Assembly (NCBI RefSeq): GCF_019166065.1
Contig: NZ_JAHTBN010000002.1
Location: forward strand, 372,001 to 436,000
Length of the DNA: 64,000 bases
From: Candidimonas humi
Lineage (GTDB): Bacteria > Pseudomonadota > Gammaproteobacteria > Burkholderiales > Burkholderiaceae_B
Direction: 5' to 3'
In this document: piece after piece, positions 49,437 through 57,316 of the stretch
Numbering within the stretch: the first letter of the stretch is position 1
Layout: every line of letters starts with the position of its first letter
The notes under the pieces: model-generated
Told to the model about the DNA's origin: nothing
Database searches by the model: none
The model's input: the letters and a program-made list of their open reading frames with translations, nothing else
Program-made: the position numbers and the translations under genes

Positions 49437-49931
49437 CTAAAGATTCTTCAGATCTTTGATGAGCGCGTACAGATGCAGCGGATCGGTGGGAGACGGCTCA
49501 AAGTCGAACTGCTCGTAAAACGAACGCGCCGCCTCGTTCTTGGCGTGAACCACGAGCGCACGGACACCGGCAATGTCTGCTGCTTGCAGCGTACGCAGGA
49601 TGGCGTCGCGCAGCAGTCCCGCGCCGATCCCCTTGCCCCGCCAATTCCTGTCTGCCCCGAGTCGGGCCAGCAACATGACCGGCACGGGATGCCGGGCCAG
49701 TCCCTTGGACAGCCGTTCGGACGCGTTCTCGTAGCGAACCTCGCCGACGGCGAGCGTGTAGAAACCTACGATAGTGTCATTGTTGGCAATGCCGACATAG
49801 GTCTGCGAGGCATTCGCCATTTGACTCGGCAGGGCGTAGCGGACCAGAAACCGGTTCAATGCTTCCTCGCCGCAATCGAACGCTTCGACGGCATGGCGTC
49901 GATTCAGTTTCTCGATCCGGAATTCCGTCAC
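49437..49931 (-). CDS. GNAT-family toxin (TacT/AtaT-like)
   Basis: A 164-residue GNAT acetyltransferase. The acetyl-CoA loop is RNWRGKGIGAG (95-105) and the probable catalytic tyrosine is Y139 in RSFYEQFDF, as in TacT toxins that acetylate charged tRNA. The GTG start at 49931 overlaps the antitoxin stop by 4 bp (GTGA), typical of such modules. A start further upstream would read across the antitoxin. It forms a type II module with the DUF1778 gene. Confidence 0.88.
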   Translation of the reverse strand: MTEFRIEKLNRRHAVEAFDCGEEALNRFLVRYALPSQMANASQTYVGIANNDTIVGFYTLAVGEVRYENASERLSKGLARHPVPVMLLARLGADRNWRGKGIGAGLLRDAILRTLQAADIAGVRALVVHAKNEAARSFYEQFDFEPSPTDPLHLYALIKDLKNL

Positions 49932-50218
49932 GCCGGCTTGCCGCCCGAGAAGACACTCTGCTCTTTCAGCAGCTTGCGCAGCCGCGGCAAGTCGCGCGGC
50001 GGGGCGTCCAGGGCGGCGATGAAGGCTTCCCATTTCTCTGGCGGAAGCTGGAAAACGCGACGGTCGGCAAGAGTTTCTTCGGCCCGGCCCAGAGCGCTTT
50101 CCAGCACGAACTCGCTGAGCGAGCGGCGTTGGGCGAGCGCGGCGGCCGTCAGGGTATGTTTGGCTTCCGCCGTCAGGCGGAGATCGAGCTTTTCGCTGCG
50201 ATTGATACGTGCGGTCAT
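49928..50218 (-). CDS. DUF1778 antitoxin (TacA-like, ribbon-helix-helix)
   Basis: A 96-residue protein with an N-terminal RHH DNA-binding segment (SEKLDLRLTAEAKHTLTAAALAQRRSLSEFVLESAL) and a C-terminal toxin-binding tail. It comes first in the two-gene operon and should neutralise the GNAT toxin and repress its own promoter. The ATG at 50218 is chosen, with AAGGAG upstream. Confidence 0.9.
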   Translation of the reverse strand: MTARINRSEKLDLRLTAEAKHTLTAAALAQRRSLSEFVLESALGRAEETLADRRVFQLPPEKWEAFIAALDAPPRDLPRLRKLLKEQSVFSGGKPA

Positions 50219-50237
50219 GATGCATGCTCCTTGATGC

Positions 50238-50271
50238 ATCTTAGCAAAATGCCAGACATTGTCAAGACAAT
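50238..50271 (-). promoter_or_regulatory. Promoter and operator of the DUF1778-GNAT module
   Basis: On the minus strand a perfect -35 TTGACA (50265-50260) is 16 bp from TAAGAT (50243-50238). The inverted repeat ATTGTC-AA-GACAAT (50258-50271) covers the -35 box. The predicted start leaves a leader of about a dozen bases. This fits autorepression by the antitoxin. Confidence 0.65.
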
Positions 50272-50894
50272 TTAAGCGCAGCCCCTACGTCTTGCTCCGA
50301 TATCAATCCGGCCTGCTCCAGTTGCACCACGTCGCAGTTGTCGCCCGGGCCGTCGCGGTCTATGACCAGGAAATCCGATACGCTTTCGAGCGCCATCAGC
50401 GGATGGTGCCAGACTCCGGCTGCGTAATTCACGCCCTGGCTGCCGTGGCAGGCGTATACCCGGACATCTTCCAGCCGCGGCGCGGCGCCGGCCGGGGCCA
50501 CCGCCACCAGGTAGGGGCGGTCGGATAGCGGCACGAATGCCTGGCTGGCGCGCGGATGGCGCTCCATCATCGAGATCTCGAACGGCAGCGCGCGCGGCTG
50601 GCCGCGGAATATCGACACGATCACCCGGCCGTCCTTGCCCGGGTCGATGTGCGCCAGATCGTGGTAGCGCTCGGTATTGCCTTCGTTGATCGTGAAATGC
50701 CGCAGCGCGGTTTCGGTCTCGATCACGTCGCCGAACACCGCGAAGGATTCGGGCTGCAGCGCCTCTATCTTCATCGCGGCAGCCTGCGATACATGCGCAT
50801 TCGGCTCCGGGGCTTTCAACGCAGACGCATCGGGCTCGGGGGTTTTCGACGCAGACGCATCCGGCATCGATGCTTTCAACAAAGAGTTCGTCAT
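50262..50894 (-). CDS. allA: Ureidoglycolate lyase with repeat-encoded N-terminal extension
   Basis: A 210-residue protein whose residues 41-210 match ureidoglycolate lyase (start MKIEALQPESFAVFGDVIE; SIFRGQPRALPFEISMMERHPRASQAFVPL; YAAGVWHHPL), which splits ureidoglycolate into glyoxylate and urea. Residues 1-40 are an Ala/Pro/Glu-rich extension encoded partly by a 30-bp tandem repeat. The ATG at 50894 overlaps the uraD stop by ATGA, which supports it; the internal ATG at 50774 would give the usual family length. The 3' end overlaps the promoter of the adjacent toxin-antitoxin unit. Confidence 0.9.
   Translation of the reverse strand: MTNSLLKASMPDASASKTPEPDASALKAPEPNAHVSQAAAMKIEALQPESFAVFGDVIETETALRHFTINEGNTERYHDLAHIDPGKDGRVIVSIFRGQPRALPFEISMMERHPRASQAFVPLSDRPYLVAVAPAGAAPRLEDVRVYACHGSQGVNYAAGVWHHPLMALESVSDFLVIDRDGPGDNCDVVQLEQAGLISEQDVGAALKLS
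50791..50880. repeat. Three 30-bp tandem repeats in the 5' part of allA
   Basis: Three exactly phased 30-bp units (50791-50820, 50821-50850, 50851-50880) share GCAGACGCATC at the start and GGTTTTCGAC/GCTTTCAAC at the end. Being a multiple of 3, each unit adds ten residues (ASALKAPEPN-like) to AllA. Confidence 0.8.
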
Positions 50895-51433
50895 TGCGCG
50901 GCCTCCTGGCCGAAACGCGCCTGCAGCCGCAGGCGGGCGATCTTGCCGATTTCGCGCAGGCAAGCCTGCAGCTCGGTGTCGCGGTCGTGCCCCAGGCGTT
51001 GTTCCATGGCCGCCATGATCTGGTAGCGGTCCAGCCCCTTGACGGCGATCACGAAAGGAAAGCCGTGGCGCTCGCGATAGGCCGCGTTCAGGCCGCGCAG
51101 GCGCTGCAGTTCTTCGGCGCTGCACTGGTCCAGTCCGGCGCCGCGTTGTTCCTGCGTGGAGTCGTGCGTCAGCGTGCCGCGGGCCGCCTCCTTGCCCGCC
51201 AGCTCCGGGTGGGCGGCGATCAGCGCGAGCTGGCGTTCCGGCCCCGCCGCCTGCACGGCGGCCAGCATCGCCGCGTGCAGCGCCGCCGCGTCGGCGAAAG
51301 GACGGGCCTGCCAGGCCTGCGCGGCGATCCATGGAGAGTGCTCGAAGATGTCTCCCAGGCAGGCCGTGAATTCGGCTTGCGGCATGTTCGACAGGTCTTC
51401 CAGCGTGAGTGCGGGGCTTGCGGTGGGGGTCAT
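50891..51433 (-). CDS. uraD: OHCU decarboxylase
   Basis: A 180-residue enzyme that decarboxylates 2-oxo-4-hydroxy-4-carboxy-5-ureidoimidazoline to S-allantoin, the last step of uric acid breakdown to allantoin. The catalytic HPE motif is at residues 75-77 (AHPELAG), and the C-terminal NAAYRERHGFPFVIAVKGLDRYQI is conserved. The ATG at 51433 is chosen; upstream frame lacks similarity. It is translationally coupled to allA. No hydroxyisourate hydrolase or uricase gene is next to it. Confidence 0.93.
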   Translation of the reverse strand: MTPTASPALTLEDLSNMPQAEFTACLGDIFEHSPWIAAQAWQARPFADAAALHAAMLAAVQAAGPERQLALIAAHPELAGKEAARGTLTHDSTQEQRGAGLDQCSAEELQRLRGLNAAYRERHGFPFVIAVKGLDRYQIMAAMEQRLGHDRDTELQACLREIGKIARLRLQARFGQEAAQ

Positions 51434-51711
51434 GAGGCGTGGCGATGTCAGGTGCCGGGCTAGGCGCCCGGCGATGCGATATGCGGCAGTGTAAGACGCA
51501 CGCGGGCCGCGGGATAGTACGTGGCTTTTATAGGGAATATATGCGGGGATGTATGTAGTGGTGAAATGGAAAGATCCCGCAGATTGCTTGCCTGCAGCCG
51601 GTAAGCCCATGCATCGGACAGGCACTTTCCACGCCTCGGTCAGGAACGAGCCGGAGGACAAAGCGCCGCGCGGGGGTCCAGTTATCCACGAAATTGACCC
51701 TGGATTCCGAT

Positions 51712-51740
51712 AGTATTACGATTTCAATAAACGTAATACT
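51712..51740. promoter_or_regulatory. VapB-type operator candidate
   Basis: AGTATTACG (51712-51720) and CGTAATACT (51732-51740) form perfect 9-bp arms with an 11-bp spacer, 20 bp centre to centre, just upstream of the AbrB-like antitoxin. A weak -10 (TATAGA, 51746-51751) follows. The rest of the 326-bp gap from uraD has no gene. Confidence 0.65.
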
Positions 51741-51759
51741 TACACTATAGAGGTGCACC

Positions 51760-52005
51760 ATGACAGATGCCACCACCCTGACAAGCAAGGGGCAAGTGAC
51801 CGTTCCCAGGGAGATACGACAGCGCATGGGTCTGAAGCCCGGCGACAAGATTACCTTCTCCCTGCTCGGCGATGGAACCTTGGTAGTGCGCCCCAAACTG
51901 CGGCGCGTGACAGACTTGGCTGGGCTGCTGCATAAGCCAGGCAGGGCGCTTGTACCGCTCGAGGACATGGCTGTTGATCTGCCGAACGATGACATCGCCT
52001 CATGA
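51760..52005 (+). CDS. AbrB/MazE-type antitoxin (VapB-like)
   Basis: An 81-residue protein with an N-terminal AbrB-type swapped-hairpin DNA-binding domain (TTLTSKGQVTVPREIRQRMGLKPGDKITFSLLGDGTLVVRP, residues 5-45) and a C-terminal tail that should bind the toxin. It overlaps the toxin gene by ATGA and probably represses its promoter through the adjacent 29-bp palindrome. Confidence 0.92.
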   Translation: MTDATTLTSKGQVTVPREIRQRMGLKPGDKITFSLLGDGTLVVRPKLRRVTDLAGLLHKPGRALVPLEDMAVDLPNDDIAS

Positions 52006-52406
52006 GCATCGCCATAGACACGAACGTGCTCGTCCGGCTCTTGACTCGCGACAATGAAGCCCAGTGCGCCGCAGCGGTCCGGGTCATCCAGGCTGCCGCG
52101 GAAGAGGGCGCGCCGGCCCTGATTTCATCAGGTGTGCTGCTCGAGACAGAGTGGGTGCTGCGCAGTCGCTACAAGCTTTTGCCGGCAGAAATCCGGCGGG
52201 CCTTCAACGCGATTCTGGAGACACATGAACTCGTCGTGCAAGAGCCAGCCATTCTGGAGGAGGCCCTCAAGCTATGGCGGAGCTTGGCTGGCGCCGACTT
52301 TGCTGACTGCATGCATGTCGCCAATGCGATTCAGCATGTACGTACCCTGGTCACCTTCGATCAAGCTGCGGCCCGGCTGCCGGGCGCGGCAATCATTCCC
52401 CTTTGA
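52002..52406 (+). CDS. PIN-domain ribonuclease toxin (VapC-like)
   Basis: A 134-residue PIN-domain protein. Acidic residues of the active site are visible as D6 (AIDTNVL), E48 or E50 (LLETEWVL), D99/D102 (GADFADC) and D120 (VTFDQ). The family cleaves tRNA or rRNA. It is the second gene of a type II module with the AbrB-like antitoxin. Confidence 0.92.
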   Translation: MSIAIDTNVLVRLLTRDNEAQCAAAVRVIQAAAEEGAPALISSGVLLETEWVLRSRYKLLPAEIRRAFNAILETHELVVQEPAILEEALKLWRSLAGADFADCMHVANAIQHVRTLVTFDQAAARLPGAAIIPL

Positions 52407-52457
52407 GCGGATGACGGCTCGCAGGGGGCGGTGCTGCGCCCGGGTTTCGCTGCAGAT

Positions 52458-53849
52458 TCAGATCGCCCAGCCGCCCAGGTAGAACACCGCCAGCGCCGCG
52501 GCGATGCCTACGGTGCCGAGGTTCAGGCGGCGCCATTCGCCGGCGGCGATGCGGCCTATCACCAGGGTGCAGAAGCCTAGCATGATGCCGGTGACGATAT
52601 TGCAGCTGAGCACGATGAATACCGCGCAGGCCAGGCCCGCCATCGCGTCCACCATGTCGTCCATGTCCAGGCGGCGCAGGCTGCCCAGCATCAGCAGGCC
52701 CACGTACATCAAGGCGGGCGCGGTGGCGTAGGCGGGCACTAGCCCCGCCAGCGGCGAGAGGAAGATCAGCGCCAGGAACAGCACGCCGACCACTGCCGAG
52801 GACAAGCCGGTCTTGGCGCCGGCCGCGACTCCGGCCGCGGATTCGATATAGGCCGCCGCCGGCGCGCCGCCGAACAGCGAAGAGAAGATCGAGCTCACCG
52901 AGTCCGCCGTCAGAGCGCGGCCGCCGTTGATGATGCGGCCTTGCTCGTCGAGCTGTCCCGCCTGCCCGGCCACGGCGCGTATCGTGCCGGTGGCGTCGAA
53001 CACCGCGGTCATGACCAGCGCCAGCACGCTCGGGATCACTGCGGCCGACAGCGCGCCCTTCAGGTCCATGGCGCCGATCAGCGAGGCGTGGCCAGGCGCG
53101 GCCAGCGAGGGCAGGGCGAAGATGCCGTTGAACTTCACGTGCGGATCGAAGGCCAGGCCGAAGGCCGACAAGGCCAGGATGACGATCAGTATGCTGCCCG
53201 GCACGCGGCGCCGTTCCAGGCCGAAGATCGCCGCCAGGCCCACCACCGACGCCAGCGCCGGCAGGCTGTCCAGGTGGCCCAGCGCCACCGGCAGGCCCGG
53301 CCCGGGATTCTTCACGATCAGTCCCACGCCGTTGGAGGCGATCAGCAGCAGGAACAGGCCTATGCCCACGCCCGTGCCGTGCGCCACGCCGGCAGGCAGG
53401 TTGCGCAATATCCAGGAGCGCACGCCGGTGACCGAGATCGCCGTGAACACCAGGCCCATCAGGAAGATCGCGCCCAGCACCACCGGCGGCGCCATGCCCT
53501 TGCCCAGCGCCAGGTCGAAGGCCGTGAACGCCGTCAGGGAAATGGCACAGCCGATCGCGATCGGCAGATTGGCCCACAGCCCCATCAGCAGCGAGCCGAA
53601 GGCCGTGGTCAGGCACACGGCGATGAACACCGCGGAGGTGTCGAACCCGGCCTTGCCGTACATGGACGGCACGACGAATACCGAATACACCATCGCGAGA
53701 AAGGTCGTGAGCCCCGCCAGGGTTTCCTGGCGCAGCGAGGTGCCGCGTGCGTTGATGCCGAAATAGGATTCCACGCGCCGGCGCAGGCCGGGCGGCGCGG
53801 CCGCTGCATTGGCCGCGGGGGTGAGTACGTATTCTTGGTCTGCTGCCAT
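52458..53849 (-). CDS. AzgA-type adenine/guanine/hypoxanthine permease
   Basis: A 463-residue, multi-helix purine permease of the AzgA/GhxP (NCS2-2) branch. The start ([36 protein letters not shown]) and the segments [31 protein letters not shown] and [34 protein letters not shown] are diagnostic. It should bring in guanine, hypoxanthine or adenine for guaD and xdhABC. An AAGGAG site precedes the ATG. Confidence 0.93.
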   Translation of the reverse strand: MAADQEYVLTPAANAAAAPPGLRRRVESYFGINARGTSLRQETLAGLTTFLAMVYSVFVVPSMYGKAGFDTSAVFIAVCLTTAFGSLLMGLWANLPIAIGCAISLTAFTAFDLALGKGMAPPVVLGAIFLMGLVFTAISVTGVRSWILRNLPAGVAHGTGVGIGLFLLLIASNGVGLIVKNPGPGLPVALGHLDSLPALASVVGLAAIFGLERRRVPGSILIVILALSAFGLAFDPHVKFNGIFALPSLAAPGHASLIGAMDLKGALSAAVIPSVLALVMTAVFDATGTIRAVAGQAGQLDEQGRIINGGRALTADSVSSIFSSLFGGAPAAAYIESAAGVAAGAKTGLSSAVVGVLFLALIFLSPLAGLVPAYATAPALMYVGLLMLGSLRRLDMDDMVDAMAGLACAVFIVLSCNIVTGIMLGFCTLVIGRIAAGEWRRLNLGTVGIAAALAVFYLGGWAI

Positions 53850-54534
53850 TTTTTCTAGCTCCTTTATCAGCGTGCTGAAACGGGCGCCTGGGCCGCGTCG
53901 TCAGGTATGCTTGGGCCGTCCTCGATGACGGCTGGCGTGGTCTGTGATGTTGCGGGCGCGTACCCCGCCGCGGGCCTGTTGGGGCGCCACAGGCGGAGCC
54001 TGCGTTTCTGACGCGTAAGGAAAGAGCTGGCGTGGCGCCTGCCCGGTCCGTGGACTGGGCATACGTCACGCCGTAGCGGGGAGATTGCGCCGCCCGTGCT
54101 TCACGGGCATGGCGCTGGCTGGGCTGCCCCCGCACGCCTGTGCCTCGAGTAAGGCGGGTGTGCCGGGAAGTGCCGCTGCGCTGCCGCGGATAGCGGCATG
54201 GCCGGGCCGGATGGGGCCCCCGGTAACGGGGCCGCCGTATGCATTCTTGCCGTTACGGCAAGGGCGCCGTGTGTCTCCTCGCGTTTTTCGGCAGCCGGCG
54301 TGCCGGCTGCGGCTTTCTCTGCCGGATCGCGTTTCTTGCCGGGCCATTCTATCGGCGCGTGCCGCCATTCTGCGTATGGCTGCGGTGATGATGACTATCC
54401 ATGCGGGGTGATAATGGCTGTCCGCAATGGCTGCCTGCGATCATGCGCAGGCACGGCCTGTGCGCACGCGCTCCCGAGATCGGGGCCGCACTGTCATTCG
54501 TTCATTATTCGTGCGCGGCGCGATGCCGCCGCGA
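53850..54534. other. 685-bp noncoding region upstream of the purine permease gene
   Basis: No open frame here has family-like content. It holds a perfect inverted repeat CTTGCCG-TTA-CGGCAAG (54246-54262) and nearby a GGCCCCCG / CGGGGCC hairpin around 54214-54232. The first could be an operator for the permease; the second could end transcription of the LysR gene on the minus strand. Confidence 0.5.
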
Positions 54535-55539
54535 TCAGGATGCCGGCGTTTTGCGTATGGGCGCAGCGGATGGCGCGAGGGGCGCAGCCGGCTCGGCCAT
54601 TCCCGCTTGCGCCGCGCCTTCCGTCAAGGCCAGCGCCACTTCGGCTACGAGGCGGCGCAGCCACGTCACTTCGGGGGCATGGTGGGTGCGCTCGTGCCAC
54701 AGCTGGTAGAAGCGCATGGGCGGGAACTCGATGGGGGCGGGCAGCACGCGCACCGGCAGGTGGCGGGCATAGTGCTGGGCGAACTGGCGGCCGGTGGTGA
54801 ACACCAGGTCGGTGGACATCAGTATGTAGGGCACCAGCCCGAAATACGGGATGGTCATGTGGATGTTGCGATGCAGGCCGCGCTCGGCGAGCTGGCCGTC
54901 GATGAAACTGCTGCGCTCCGACACATAAGGCGTGGGCGCGAGGTGGCGCAGTTCCAGGTAATGCTTGAGCGAAATGCCGCGGGCGGCCAGGGGATGCTGG
55001 GCGCCCAGCATGCACACCACTTCGTCGTCGAACAGGCGCGATATGTGCAGTTGCGGCGGGGGTTCCAGCCAGTTGCCGATGACGACGTCGAGATCGCCGC
55101 TTTCCAGCGCCGCCTGGTAGTCGTAGCCGGCATTGATGGGCTGCACGATCAGCCGCGCCTGCGGCGCCAGGCGGCACAGCGACTCGGCGATATTGGGCAG
55201 GAACAGCGCGTCGAGATAATCGGGCGCGCCCAGGCGGAAGCTGCGCGTGGACGTATGCGGGTCGAACTCGGCGGCCGGCCGGGTGATGCGGTCTATGGCC
55301 TGCAGCGCTTCGCCCGCGTAGGCCAGCAACTGGCGGGCGCGCTCGGTCGCCACCATGCCGGTCTTGCCGCGCACCAGCAGCACATCGCCGGTGATGTCGC
55401 GCAGCCGCCGCAACGAATTGCTGACTGCGGGCTGCGACAGCCCCAGCTTCATGGCGGTGCGCGACACGCTCTGCTCGGTCAGCAGCACTTGCAGCACGCG
55501 CAGCAGGGATGTTTCCAGGAGTTCGCGTTGTCGTTCCAT
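54535..55539 (-). CDS. LysR family regulator, NodD-like, of the xanthine dehydrogenase operon
   Basis: A 334-residue LysR regulator with HTH VLLTEQSVSRTAMKLGLSQPAVSNSLRRLRDITGDVLLVR and a NodD-like effector domain ending PAPIEFPPMRFYQLWHERTHHAPEVTWLRRLVAE. It is divergent from xdhABC-guaD, so control of that operon is likely. A clear paralog lies at the other end of the operon. Confidence 0.9.
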   Translation of the reverse strand: MERQRELLETSLLRVLQVLLTEQSVSRTAMKLGLSQPAVSNSLRRLRDITGDVLLVRGKTGMVATERARQLLAYAGEALQAIDRITRPAAEFDPHTSTRSFRLGAPDYLDALFLPNIAESLCRLAPQARLIVQPINAGYDYQAALESGDLDVVIGNWLEPPPQLHISRLFDDEVVCMLGAQHPLAARGISLKHYLELRHLAPTPYVSERSSFIDGQLAERGLHRNIHMTIPYFGLVPYILMSTDLVFTTGRQFAQHYARHLPVRVLPAPIEFPPMRFYQLWHERTHHAPEVTWLRRLVAEVALALTEGAAQAGMAEPAAPLAPSAAPIRKTPAS

Positions 55540-55680
55540 CGGGCTTATTATGGTGTGCAGGCGCGGCGTTTGTCCACGACGGGCGCGCGGCGCGGGGTCT
55601 GCATGGCGCTGCGGCGTGTTTTGCGCCGCATCAGGGAAATCCCGCAGCCGAGTGCGACCCGCCTTCGTCGCCCGGGCCGG

Positions 55681-55701
55681 CGGTGATGGACATCATCACC
55701 G
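55681..55701. promoter_or_regulatory. 21-bp inverted repeat upstream of xdhA
   Basis: CGGTGATG-GACAT-CATCACCG, perfect 8-bp arms, lies 119 bp upstream of the xdhA ATG in the 280-bp divergent gap. The LysR product is the likely but unproven ligand. Confidence 0.55.
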
Positions 55702-55819
55702 GCCGTGAATGTCGCCGGCAGTCTTGCGATGCTATCTTCAATCCGCTGTTCCGGGCGGAGCCCCGGGCAGGGGCTCCGCGGCGCCGGGGCACAGGATCCT
55801 CGACGAAGAAGGGCAGGCC

Positions 55820-57301
55820 ATGGAGACGCAAAACATACGCTTTTATCATCGCGGCAAGGTGCAGGAGATCGGCGGCAGCGCCGCGACTCGCACCGTGCTG
55901 CAGTATTTGCGTGAAGACGCGCACTGCACCGGCACTAAAGAAGGCTGCGCCGAGGGCGATTGCGGCGCCTGTACCGTGGTGGTGGGCGAGCTCGATGCGC
56001 GCGGCGCAGTGCAGTTGCGCGCCGTCAATGCCTGCATCCAGTTCCTGCCCACGCTAGACGGCAAGGCGCTGTACAGCGTCGAGGACTTGCGCAAGCCCGA
56101 CGGCTCGCTGCATCCCGTGCAGCAGGCGCTGGTCGACTGCCATGGTTCGCAATGCGGCTTCTGTACCCCGGGTTTCGTGATGTCGCTGTGGGGCATGTAC
56201 CTGGACCACCAGCCCGGCGATCCGCCGCCCGCGCGCCAGCAGATCGACGACGTGCTGTCGGGCAATCTGTGCCGTTGCACGGGCTATCGCCCCATCATCG
56301 ACGCCGCCCAGGCCATGTTCGATCTGCCCGCCGTGCCTTTCGACCGCGAGGCGCTGGCCGAGCAATTGCGCGCGCTGCGGCGCGGCGACACTTTTACATA
56401 TCGCTGCGGCGACCAGGCTTTTCATGCCCCGCGCACGCTGGCCGAACTGGCGCGGCTGCGCCTCGAGCGTCCCGAGGCGCGCATGCTGGCCGGCAGCACC
56501 GATGTAGGCCTGTGGGTCACCAAGCAGATGCGCGAGCTGCCCGAACTCGTCTATATCGGCCAGGTGGCCGAGCTGCGCGAGATCCGCGAAGACGCCGGCT
56601 GGCTCCATATCGGCGCCGGCGCATTGCTGAACGAGGCCTACGGCGCCTTGTCGGCGCGCTACGGCGAGCTTGCCGAACTGCATAGGCGCTTCGCTTCGTA
56701 TCCTATACGCAATGCCGGCACCCTGGGCGGCAATGTGGCCAACGGCTCGCCCATCGGCGATTCCATGCCGGCGCTGATCGTGCTGGGCGCGCGCATCGTG
56801 TTGCGCTGCGGCGAACGCGAGCGCGACATGCCCCTGGAAGACTTCTACCTGGCCTACCAGAAGAACGCCCTCGATCGCGGCGAATTCGTGCAGGGCCTGC
56901 GCGTGCCGCTGCCCCGCCCCGAACAGCGCTTTCGCACCTACAAGCTGTCCAAACGCTACGACCAGGACATTTCCGCCGTGTGCGCGGCCTTCGCCGTCAC
57001 CTTGCGAGACGGCAAGGTGGAGCAGGCCCGTATCGCCTTCGGCGGCATGGCTGCCACCCCCAAGCGCGCCGCGGCGGCCGAGCAGGCCCTGGCCGGCCGC
57101 GCCTGGGACGAAGCCGCCGCACGGCTGGCCATGCAGGCCCTGGCGCATGACTACAGCCCGCTGTCGGACATGCGCGCCAGCAGCGCCTACCGGATCGCGG
57201 CGGCTCAGAATCTGCTGTATCGCTTCTACCTCGAGACGCGCCCGGACGGCGCGCTGGCCGAGGACGAAGTGAATGTCTACGCCGCCGTCGCGGCGGTTTA
57301 A
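55820..57301 (+). CDS. xdhA: Xanthine dehydrogenase small subunit
   Basis: A 493-residue subunit with two [2Fe-2S] clusters and FAD. The plant-type ferredoxin cysteines are in [14 protein letters not shown] (about residues 39-52); the second set is [12 protein letters not shown] and [10 protein letters not shown]. The FAD domain follows from about residue 200 ([50 protein letters not shown]). The ATG at 55820 with GGGCAGG upstream is chosen; the open frame before it is not similar. With XdhB it oxidises hypoxanthine and xanthine to uric acid. Confidence 0.95.
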   Translation: METQNIRFYHRGKVQEIGGSAATRTVLQYLREDAHCTGTKEGCAEGDCGACTVVVGELDARGAVQLRAVNACIQFLPTLDGKALYSVEDLRKPDGSLHPVQQALVDCHGSQCGFCTPGFVMSLWGMYLDHQPGDPPPARQQIDDVLSGNLCRCTGYRPIIDAAQAMFDLPAVPFDREALAEQLRALRRGDTFTYRCGDQAFHAPRTLAELARLRLERPEARMLAGSTDVGLWVTKQMRELPELVYIGQVAELREIREDAGWLHIGAGALLNEAYGALSARYGELAELHRRFASYPIRNAGTLGGNVANGSPIGDSMPALIVLGARIVLRCGERERDMPLEDFYLAYQKNALDRGEFVQGLRVPLPRPEQRFRTYKLSKRYDQDISAVCAAFAVTLRDGKVEQARIAFGGMAATPKRAAAAEQALAGRAWDEAAARLAMQALAHDYSPLSDMRASSAYRIAAAQNLLYRFYLETRPDGALAEDEVNVYAAVAAV

Positions 57302-57316
57302 GAGAGGGAGGCCACG

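Noticed and set aside
49437-52406. Transposon or integrative element carrying the toxin-antitoxin modules
   Set aside because: No transposase, integrase, terminal repeats or tRNA are visible around them; only the clustering is notable.
52393-54135. Long minus-strand frame overlapping the AzgA-type permease
   Set aside because: It is in another frame from the permease, which has diagnostic motifs; the long frame is low-complexity.
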